NCBI GenBank assembly: GCA_035999765.1
Contig: CP108521.1
Location: forward strand, 3,224,001-3,288,000
Length of the DNA: 64,000 bases
Source of the DNA: Streptomyces sp. NBC_01231
GTDB lineage: Bacteria; Actinomycetota; Actinomycetes; Streptomycetales; Streptomycetaceae
Reading direction: 5' to 3'
The position numbers and the translations under genes are program-made. Numbering within the stretch: position 1 is the stretch's first letter; each line of letters opens with the position of its first letter. This document shows positions 26,003 through 32,739 of this stretch, one piece after another. The notes beneath the pieces are model-generated. The model saw only the letters and a program-made list of their open reading frames with translations. It had not been told where the DNA came from and searched no databases.

Positions 26003-26063
26003 ATGGACTTCTCCACCAGCCATGTCCTCGCCACCGGTGCCGACCGACGTCCGGGCCGGGGAG
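26003..26063 (+). pseudogene. N-terminal remnant of an SDR gene
   Basis: ATG followed by MDFSTSHVLATGADRRPGRG closely matches the start of the intact SDR at 28135 (MDLSTSTVLVTGANRGLGR), including the preceding CCAGGAG-type ribosome site. After about 20 codons the similarity stops and the response regulator follows. It is a truncated duplicate in the 270-bp gap 25875-26144; nothing else is seen there. Confidence 0.6.
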
Positions 26064-26144
26064 CGCACCGCCCGGTTCCTCAGCTGCGGCACGGCGTCCA
26101 AGCCGGTGCCCGCACCCCGGCCGACTCCACGAAGGAGGGACGCC

Positions 26145-26804
26145 GTGGCGGATGCGGGTGTGTTGATCTGTGATGACCAGGAGCTGATGCGGGTCGGCCT
26201 GCGCATGGTGGTGGACAGCCAGTTGGACCTCACGGTCGTCGGTGAAGCCGGGGACGGCGAGGCCGCCGTGGCGCAGGCGCTCACGCTGCGCCCGGACCTC
26301 GTCCTCATGGCCGTGCGGCTGCCGGGCCTCGACGGCATCTCGGCCACCGCACAGGTACGCGCCGCGCTGCCCCGGACACAGGTGCTGGTCGTCTCCACGT
26401 GCGACCGCGACGAGTACGCCTACGCGGCCCTGCGTGCCGGAGCCGGTGGCTTTCTCCTCAAGGACACGCCGACCGCCGAGATGCTCGTCGCCATCCGCGG
26501 CGTCCTGCGCGGCGACACGATGATCGCCCCCTCGGTGACCCGGCGGCTGATCGACCGCTTCGTCACGGGCGCCGTGGCTCCCCTCACCGACAAACGCCTC
26601 GGCGTACTGACGGACCGCGAGCGTGAGGTGCTGGCTCTGGTGGCCCGCGGGCTGAACAACCCGGAGATCGCGGGAAAGCTGTTTCTCGGCGAGACCACGG
26701 TCAAGACCCACGTGGCCCGCATCCTCACCAAACTACGTGTCCGCGACCGGATAGAGGCCGTCGTCATGGCCTACGAGAGCGGACTGGTTCGCCCCGGCGG
26801 ATGA
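26145..26804 (+). CDS. LuxR-type (NarL/FixJ) response regulator lacking the phospho-acceptor Asp
   Basis: The 219-residue protein has an N-terminal receiver with acidic pair Asp10-Asp11 and conserved Lys106 (FLLKDTP). The phospho-acceptor position reads LMAVRLPGLDG, so the usual Asp is Ala56 (codon GCC). A C-terminal HTH (about 150-210) shows LTDREREVLALVARGLNNPEIAGKLF. GTG 26145 follows GAAGGAGGG. No histidine kinase is adjacent. The receiver probably cannot be phosphorylated in the normal way, so DNA binding may be constitutive or controlled by a ligand or partner. Confidence 0.88.
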   Translation: MADAGVLICDDQELMRVGLRMVVDSQLDLTVVGEAGDGEAAVAQALTLRPDLVLMAVRLPGLDGISATAQVRAALPRTQVLVVSTCDRDEYAYAALRAGAGGFLLKDTPTAEMLVAIRGVLRGDTMIAPSVTRRLIDRFVTGAVAPLTDKRLGVLTDREREVLALVARGLNNPEIAGKLFLGETTVKTHVARILTKLRVRDRIEAVVMAYESGLVRPGG

Positions 26805-26950
26805 CACGGTCGGGCGCCCGGGATGACTCCCGACGAACGTGTTGATCCCTAGCTTCAGGACAGGTCGATCATGCGCGAGTTTCTCCGCAGCCCCCGACTC
26901 ACCGGCGCCATCGCGCCCAGCACTCCCACACTCGCCCAGGCCCATGACCG
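26755..26950 (+). repeat. Duplicated segment, copy 2: response-regulator tail plus methyltransferase N-terminus
   Basis: The parent-like copy of the segment at 21207-21403 includes the real 3' end of the response regulator (stop at 26802-26804). It then has the intergenic sequence and an ATG with MREFLRSPRLTGAIAPSTPTLAQ (start near 26871). This resembles the first residues of a PmtA-like methyltransferase, which is cut off about 25 codons in and replaced by the enoyl-CoA hydratase upstream region. Confidence 0.65.
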
Positions 26951-26998
26951 CCGGCCTGGATGTTCACCGCGCCGCCGCCCTCAGCACTGGAGCCCATC

Positions 26999-27832
26999 AT
27001 GACCCAGCACAGCATGTTCAAGATCGAGACCGTGGCGCCGAAGATCCGCAGGGTGACCTTCTCGAATCCGCCGGTGAACGTCGTCGGCGCGGACACCGTC
27101 GTCCAACTGCTCGACGTTGTCGATGAGTTGAGCCAGGACGAGCAGGTTCAGGTCGTCGTTTTCGACAGCGGAACTCCCGGATACTTCTACAACCACGCCG
27201 ATCTCGCCCAGGTGCCCGAACTCCTCGCGCTGAACAACGCGGACGGGACTCCGACGTGGGTCGAGCTCGTCACCCGCCTGACCAGCGCCCCGTTCATCAG
27301 CATCGCCTCCATCCGCGGGCGCACGCGGGGTGGAGGGGACGAGATCACCCTGGCCTTCGACCTGCGCTACGCCAGCCGCGAGGAGGCGTTCTTCTGCCAG
27401 CCCGAGGTCGCGATCGGCATCGTCCCCGGCGGTGGCGGCAGCGACCGGCTGGCCCGGCTGCTGGGGCGGGACCGCGCGCTCGAAGCGGTCCTCACCAGCC
27501 AGGACTACGACGCCGAGCGCGCCGAGCAGTACGGATGGGTGACCCGGGCCGTCCCCGACACCGAACTCGACGCCTTCGTGAGCGGTGTGGCGGCGCGCAT
27601 CGCCTCCTTCGACGAGGCGTCCGTCCTGGGCGCCAAGGCACAGATCAACCGGTCGACTCTGCCGCCGGTGGCCGACCTGCGCGCGTCCTGGGCGGAGTTC
27701 GCGGAGTCGGTCACGTGGCCGGGATTCCAGGCCCGCGTGCCGCAGCTCGGCAAGCTCATCGCCGAGATCGGCGTCGAGGAGATCGAGCGGAATCTGGGCG
27801 ACTACCTCGGCATCGCGAACCAGCAGGCATAG
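26999..27832 (+). CDS. Enoyl-CoA hydratase/isomerase family protein
   Basis: The 277-residue crotonase-fold protein has an oxyanion-hole segment SIRGRTRGGGDEITLAFDLRYAS (about 114-136) and a following EVAIGIVPGGGGS segment with a candidate catalytic Glu. It starts at ATG 26999 behind GGAG. The N-terminus (APKIRRVTFSNPPVNVVGADTV) is typical of crotonases. It likely acts on an acyl-CoA thioester in the cytoplasm, but neither chain length nor reaction (hydration, isomerisation) can be stated. It stands between remnants of a methyltransferase and a thioesterase. Confidence 0.82.
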   Translation: MTQHSMFKIETVAPKIRRVTFSNPPVNVVGADTVVQLLDVVDELSQDEQVQVVVFDSGTPGYFYNHADLAQVPELLALNNADGTPTWVELVTRLTSAPFISIASIRGRTRGGGDEITLAFDLRYASREEAFFCQPEVAIGIVPGGGGSDRLARLLGRDRALEAVLTSQDYDAERAEQYGWVTRAVPDTELDAFVSGVAARIASFDEASVLGAKAQINRSTLPPVADLRASWAEFAESVTWPGFQARVPQLGKLIAEIGVEEIERNLGDYLGIANQQA

Positions 27833-27860
27833 CCACCGCCTGCTCACGAAGACGCCGCGC

Positions 27861-28037
27861 ATGGTGCGGCGCGTCCGCTGCGAAGCCACCGCCGTGCATG
27901 TCGGCCGGCGCACCGCCTACGCCACTGCCACCGTCACCGACCCCACCGGTCGGCTCCTCGCCCACGCCACCACCACGTGCCTGATACACGCGCGTACCCG
28001 CGAACAGGCCACCCAGGGCACCCCTCCGACCGTCTGA
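27861..28037 (+). pseudogene. C-terminal fragment of a PaaI-type hotdog thioesterase
   Basis: A 58-codon frame reading AVHVGRRTAYATATVTDPTG and LLAHATTTCLI matches the last strands of PaaI/thioesterase superfamily hotdog folds (the usual pattern is GRRxAxAExxVxDxxGRLxAxAxxT). The first two strands and central helix are absent. It lies in the 302-bp gap between the enoyl-CoA hydratase and the SDR. Confidence 0.5.
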
Positions 28038-28134
28038 CCGGCGCCTGAACAACGGCCAGGCACGGCACACCACCCACGATCCGATCAGCGACCCCTTCCC
28101 CCACTCAACTCCAAGCAAGCAACAGGGACTTCTC

Positions 28135-28833
28135 ATGGACCTCTCCACCAGCACAGTCCTCGTCACCGGAGCCAACCGCGGTCTCGGCCGCGCCCTCGCC
28201 GCAGAGCTGCTCGGCCGCGGCGCCTCCGTCTACGCCGGTGCCCGCAACCCCGACCAGGTCGACCTGCCGGGCGCCACGCCGATCGCGCTCGACATCACCG
28301 ACGCCGCCTCCGTGGCGGCCGCCGCCGAGGCCACCGGTGACGTCACCGTCCTGATCAACAACGCCGGTATATCCACCGGCAGCGACCTGCTCACCGGCGA
28401 CCTGGACACCATCCGCCAGGACATGGACACCAACTTCTTCGGCACCCTCTCGGTGGTCAGGGCCTTCGCACCCCAGATCGCGGCGGGCGGCGGCGGTGCC
28501 GTCCTCAACATCCTGTCCGCCCTGTCCTGGTTCAGCTTCCCGGACGTCGGCGCCTACTGCGCCGCCAAGTCCGCGCAGTGGTCGCTCACCAACTCCCTGC
28601 GCCTCCAGCTCGCCGACCAGGGAATCCGGGTGGCCGGCCTGCACGTCGCCTACATGGACACCGACATGACCAGCGCGGTCACCGCACCCAAGACCGCCCC
28701 CGCCGACGTCGCCCGCCTCGCCGCCGACGGCATCGCCGAGGGCGCCTACGAGATCGTCGTGGACGACATCAGCCGCCAGGTGCAGGCCGGTCTGGCCGGA
28801 GGCGTCACCGCCCTGTACCCGCAGCTGCCCTGA
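28135..28833 (+). CDS. Short-chain dehydrogenase/reductase
   Basis: The 232-residue compact SDR has TGANRGLG (residues 10-17), DITDAAS, NNAGIS, catalytic Ser in LSALSW and YCAAK. It probably uses NADP(H), inferred from the Arg after the glycine motif and the ARNPDQ loop. The start is well supported and the N-terminus is duplicated as debris at 26003. No downstream gene is co-directional; a LysR gene converges from the right. The substrate is unknown. Confidence 0.88.
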   Translation: MDLSTSTVLVTGANRGLGRALAAELLGRGASVYAGARNPDQVDLPGATPIALDITDAASVAAAAEATGDVTVLINNAGISTGSDLLTGDLDTIRQDMDTNFFGTLSVVRAFAPQIAAGGGGAVLNILSALSWFSFPDVGAYCAAKSAQWSLTNSLRLQLADQGIRVAGLHVAYMDTDMTSAVTAPKTAPADVARLAADGIAEGAYEIVVDDISRQVQAGLAGGVTALYPQLP

Positions 28834-28932
28834 CGAGCGGTCGACCAGCACACCGATGAGCGAGATCACCGGCCCCTCCACCGGCCGCCGCCGACGGCGC
28901 CGAACACACCGCGGACCGATCAACGCGGCAGG

Positions 28933-29841
28933 TCATGACGCCGTAGCGGCTGCGGCGCTGTGGCGGAGAAAGGCCGCGAAGGCCTGGGCGGCGGGGGTGA
29001 GGGCGTGGTCGCTCATGCGGACGAGGAGGATGCGGCGCACCGGGCCGGCGGGGTGCAGCGGCAAAATGCTGACGCCGGCTCGGATGCCTTCCAGGGCAAG
29101 GGTGGGGGCGAGGGCGACGCCGATGCCGGCGGCGACCATGGCCTGGGCCTCCTGGTAGTCGTGGGCCTCGTAGGCGATCTGCGGCTCGAAGCCGGCTGCG
29201 TGGCAGCTGCGGGCGAGGGCCTCGGCCACCGGGTGGTGGTCGGCGCGGGTGATCCAGGGATCGTTCGCGAAGTCCGCGAGGGCGGCCGAAGGGCGGTCGG
29301 CCAGGGGGTGGCCCTGACTGACGAGGAGGGCCGGGGGGTCGTCGACCAGTGTGGTGACGGCGATGTCCTCGCGGTCGATGCGGTTCCAGTCGTAGTCCCA
29401 CATCAGGGACATCTCGATCTCCCGGTTCTCCAGCATCGCCCACAGGCCCGCGATGCGGGCGCTGCGCACCGTCAGCCGTACGTCCGGATGCGCTTCCCGG
29501 AAGGCGATCACGGCCCGCGGGAGGAGGGAGGCGCCGACGGTGGGGAAGGTTCCGACCCGGAGGGTGCCCGCGCGCAGTCCCGCGAAGTCGGCCAGCTCGT
29601 TCTCCGCGGCCGTCAGTTCGCGCTCGATCCTCTCCCCTCGCTCGGCCAGGGCGCGTCCCGCGTCGGTGAGGGTGACGCCCCGCGCATGGCGCTCCAGAAG
29701 GGGCTGCCCGGCTTCTGCTTCCAGGCGAGTGACCTGCTGGGACACCGCTGACGGCGTGTAGTTGAGGGCCCGTGCGGTAGCGGTGACCGAGCCCCGGCGG
29801 GCTACCTCGGTGAAGAGCAGGATGCGCCGGACGTCGAGCAC
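28933..29841 (-). CDS. LysR family transcriptional regulator
   Basis: The 302-residue protein has the N-terminal winged HTH VRRILLFTEVARRGSVTATARALNYTPSAVSQQVTRLEAEAG and a substrate-binding domain with LRVGTFPTVGASLLP and SLMWDYDWN. GTG 29841 follows GGAGG. It is divergent from the PrpF-DctA operon with a TTAA-7-TTAA site between, so it is the probable activator of that operon in response to a carboxylate. It also controls its own expression if it behaves like the family. Confidence 0.9.
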   Translation of the reverse strand: MLDVRRILLFTEVARRGSVTATARALNYTPSAVSQQVTRLEAEAGQPLLERHARGVTLTDAGRALAERGERIERELTAAENELADFAGLRAGTLRVGTFPTVGASLLPRAVIAFREAHPDVRLTVRSARIAGLWAMLENREIEMSLMWDYDWNRIDREDIAVTTLVDDPPALLVSQGHPLADRPSAALADFANDPWITRADHHPVAEALARSCHAAGFEPQIAYEAHDYQEAQAMVAAGIGVALAPTLALEGIRAGVSILPLHPAGPVRRILLVRMSDHALTPAAQAFAAFLRHSAAAATAS

Positions 29842-29857
29842 AGCGCCACCTCCAGCG

Positions 29858-29872
29858 TTAACTTCAGCTTAA
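29858..29872. promoter_or_regulatory. LysR-type site TTAACTTCAGCTTAA
   Basis: TTAA (29858-29861) and TTAA (29869-29872) flank 7 bp in the 132-bp divergent region between lysR and the prpF-like gene. This fits the LysR T-N11-A rule. It is immediately upstream of the lysR start, so autoregulation is plausible. Confidence 0.5.
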
Positions 29873-29973
29873 TACCCGTGCAGATTTCCGAGATTGTACT
29901 TCATGCTCTTCGCGCCCACTGTGGATCGCGTCCCGCACGGAAGTGCCGTCCGGGTTTGCACGAGGAGACCGTT

Positions 29974-31092
29974 GTGTTGCGTCTGCAGGGCGAGATGATC
30001 CGCGGAGGAACCAGCAAGTGCTGGATCTTCGACCACCACGACGTGGTGGCGACCGGCGTGGACGCCGACACCCTGCTGCTCGCCGCCTACAACGCCGCCG
30101 ACCCCCGCCAGATCGACGGCGTAGGCGGTGCCTCCTCGACCACCTCCAAGGCCGCGATCGTCCGGCGGTCGGCCGAGCCGGGCATCGACGTCGAGTACGC
30201 GTTCGCGCAGGTCGGTATCGGCGACGAGCACGTGGAATGGGCCAGCAACTGCGGCAACTGCGCCACCGCCGTCGCTCTGTACGCCGTCCACAACGGCCTG
30301 GTCCCGATCACGTCGGACTCCACCACGGTGCGGATGCTCAACGTCAACACCGGAGCCCGCCTCACCGGCGCCATCCCGACTCCGGGGCGTACGGCCCCCG
30401 AAGAGGGCACGGCGGTGGTGCCGGGCACCGCCGCGCTCGGGGTGCCGGTCCTGCTCGGTTTCCTGGACCCGGCGGGTTCGACCACGGGTCGTGCCCTGCC
30501 GACCGGCCGCGCCCTGGACACCCTCTCGGGGCCCGCCGGTCCCATCGAGGCGTCCCTGGTCGACGCCGGTGCCCCGGCCGCGCTGTTCGAGGCGAAGGCC
30601 TTCGGTCTTCAAGGCACCGAATCCCTGGCCGAGTTCGCCGCGGTGGTGCCCGCGCTCACCCTGCTGCGCCGTCAGGCCGCTCTGGCCATGGGCCTGGCCA
30701 TGGAGAACGATCCCGTCAGCCACGCCGTGCCGAAGGTCGGCGTCCTCGCCCGCCCCGCCGCCTACCGCACCACCGACGGAACCCAGGTCGGACCGGACGA
30801 GTACGACCTGGCCGTCCGCATGGTCTCCATGCACGCCCCCCACCCGGCGATCGGTCTCACCTCGGCCGTCGCACTGGCCACCGCGGCCGCCACTCCCGGC
30901 ACCCTCGCCCATCGCGTCGCCCGGCAGACCGCCGACGGCACGCTGCGCCTGGGCACCCCGGCCGGTGTCATCACCGCCCAGGCCGCCCCCGCAGCGGAGG
31001 GCGCCTCCCCCACGGTGTTCCTGCACCGCGCCGCCCGCCGCATCGCCCGAGCCGAACTCCTCGTTCCCGTCCTGGAAGGACGCCCCGCATGA
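29974..31092 (+). CDS. PrpF family isomerase (4-oxalomesaconate tautomerase/methylaconitate isomerase-like)
   Basis: The 372-residue protein starts LRLQGEMIRGGTSKCWIF, the PrpF hallmark (MIRGGTSKG), with VGGASSTTSKAAIV and NCGNCATAV, a Cys-containing active-site region, and VSMHAPHPAIGLTSAVALA near the end. GTG 29974 is 6 bp after GAGGAG. PrpF enzymes move double bonds in unsaturated tricarboxylates in the cytoplasm. Coupling by ATGA overlap to a DctA-type carboxylate importer suggests catabolism of an imported di- or tricarboxylate. The exact substrate is not determined. Confidence 0.87.
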   Translation: MLRLQGEMIRGGTSKCWIFDHHDVVATGVDADTLLLAAYNAADPRQIDGVGGASSTTSKAAIVRRSAEPGIDVEYAFAQVGIGDEHVEWASNCGNCATAVALYAVHNGLVPITSDSTTVRMLNVNTGARLTGAIPTPGRTAPEEGTAVVPGTAALGVPVLLGFLDPAGSTTGRALPTGRALDTLSGPAGPIEASLVDAGAPAALFEAKAFGLQGTESLAEFAAVVPALTLLRRQAALAMGLAMENDPVSHAVPKVGVLARPAAYRTTDGTQVGPDEYDLAVRMVSMHAPHPAIGLTSAVALATAAATPGTLAHRVARQTADGTLRLGTPAGVITAQAAPAAEGASPTVFLHRAARRIARAELLVPVLEGRPA

Positions 31093-32522
31093 GCCGCAAC
31101 GACGCCGCCCCGGGCACCGTCACCACTCCACCCGGCCGCATCCGCCGGCTGCTGTCCCTGCTGTACGTCCAGTGCCTGATCGGTGTCTTCGCCGGAGCTG
31201 CCGTCGGCTGGTTGTGGCCGTCGTTCGGAGCCGACCTGAAGCCCCTGGGCGACGGCTTCATCGCGCTGGTACGCATGATGATCGCGCCGGTCATCTTCTG
31301 TACCGTCGTCCATGGCATCGCCTCCATGGGCAACGCGCGTGCCGTGGGGCGGGTCAGTCTCAAGGCGCTGATCTACTTCGAAGTCCTGACCACCGTCGCC
31401 ATGGTGATCGGCCTGGTCGTCGTCAACCTCGTCAAGCCCGGCAGCGGACTGCGCGTCGATCCCTCCACCCTCTCCACCGAGGGCCTGCCGCCGGAGGCCA
31501 CTCAGAGCCACGAGAGCGTCTCCGCGTTCGTCCTCTCCAACATTCCGGACACCCTGCCCGGCGCTCTGACCGGCCACGAGATCCTGCCGGTGCTCCTGGT
31601 CTCGGTCCTGTTCGGCTTCGGCCTGAACGCCGCCGGTGAGGCGGCAGCGGGGATCACCCAGGGCGTCGAGAAGCTGTCCAAGGTCCTGTTCACGCTCATC
31701 CGCTGGATCATGCGGCTGGCCCCGATCGGCGCCTTCGGCTCCATGGCCTTCACGATCGGCAGCTACGGTCTGGACACCCTGCGCCACCTCTCCCTGCTGG
31801 TCGGCTCCTTCTGGCTCACCGCCCTGTTCTTCGTCCTGGTCGTCCTCGGGGCGGTCATGCGGGTCAACGGTCTGCGCCTTCTGCCCTTCCTCCGCTACAT
31901 CAAGGAAGAGCTGCTGATCGTCCTGGGCACCTCGTCCTCCGAGCCGGTACTGCCGCGCATGATGGCCAAGTTGGAGCACGCTGGAGCCTCCAAGCCGGTC
32001 GTCGGCATCACGCTGCCCGCCGGCTACTCCTTCAACCTCGACGGCACGGCGATCTACCTGACCATGGGCTCGGTCTTCCTCGCCCAGGCCCTCGGCATCG
32101 ACCTCAGCCTCACCCAGCAGCTGTCGATGCTCGCCGTCATGTTGCTCACGTCCAAGGGCGCCGCCGGGGTCACCGGCTCCGGCTTCATCGCCCTGGCCGC
32201 CACCCTCAGCGCCGTTCCGCACGTCCCCGTGGCCGCCTTGGCGCTCATCTTCGGCATCGACCGCTTCATGTCCGAGGCCCGCGCCCTGACCAGCGTGGTC
32301 GGCAACGGCGTCGCCACCCTGGCGGTGGCCAAGTGGGAAGGGGAGCTGGACGAGGACCGCGCCAGGGCCGTCCTCCGCGGCGAGATCCCGTACACCTCCG
32401 ACCCCGAGGCCGATCACACCCCCGAGCCGCACGCCGATCCCGCGCCGGGTGAGAAGGCCGGGGACGCCGACGTCAAGGAAGCGGCCGGAACGGACCGTGC
32501 CCCCGTGGCGGCCGTCGGCTGA
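31089..32522 (+). CDS. dctA: DctA-type dicarboxylate:cation symporter (DAACS family)
   Basis: The 477-residue membrane transporter has the family's helices and re-entrant loop signatures. It shows GTSSSEPVLPRMMAKLEHAG, the substrate-binding SFNLDGTAIYLTMGSVFLAQ (about residues 317-336) and TSKGAAGVTGSGFIALAATL. It begins at ATG overlapping the PrpF stop and ends in an acidic tail of about 45 residues that is longer than usual. It imports C4-dicarboxylates in known cases; with PrpF, a related unsaturated acid is possible. A strong hairpin follows. Confidence 0.9.
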   Translation: MSRNDAAPGTVTTPPGRIRRLLSLLYVQCLIGVFAGAAVGWLWPSFGADLKPLGDGFIALVRMMIAPVIFCTVVHGIASMGNARAVGRVSLKALIYFEVLTTVAMVIGLVVVNLVKPGSGLRVDPSTLSTEGLPPEATQSHESVSAFVLSNIPDTLPGALTGHEILPVLLVSVLFGFGLNAAGEAAAGITQGVEKLSKVLFTLIRWIMRLAPIGAFGSMAFTIGSYGLDTLRHLSLLVGSFWLTALFFVLVVLGAVMRVNGLRLLPFLRYIKEELLIVLGTSSSEPVLPRMMAKLEHAGASKPVVGITLPAGYSFNLDGTAIYLTMGSVFLAQALGIDLSLTQQLSMLAVMLLTSKGAAGVTGSGFIALAATLSAVPHVPVAALALIFGIDRFMSEARALTSVVGNGVATLAVAKWEGELDEDRARAVLRGEIPYTSDPEADHTPEPHADPAPGEKAGDADVKEAAGTDRAPVAAVG

Positions 32523-32533
32523 CGTACCCACAC

Positions 32534-32565
32534 AGCCGGTCCGGAGCTCGGGCTCCGGACCGGCT
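32534..32565 (+). terminator. Perfect 13-bp hairpin after dctA
   Basis: AGCCGGTCCGGAG (32534-32546), loop CTCGGG, CTCCGGACCGGCT (32553-32565), followed by TCTTCTCG. It begins 12 bp after the stop codon. It is a typical actinobacterial intrinsic terminator closing the prpF-dctA operon. Confidence 0.85.
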
Positions 32566-32739
32566 CTTCTCGCGTTCAGGACTTCGGGCCGGCCTCCGCA
32601 TGGGACCGAAGACGCGCGACAAGCCTGCCCGTTGCGTCTTGACGGTCTTCGCCGTGGGTGACCTGGGCGCCCATTGACCTGGTGCCACCGGTGATCGGTG
32701 CCTCAGGACAGCCGCCGGCAGGTACGTCCGTACCGTGTT

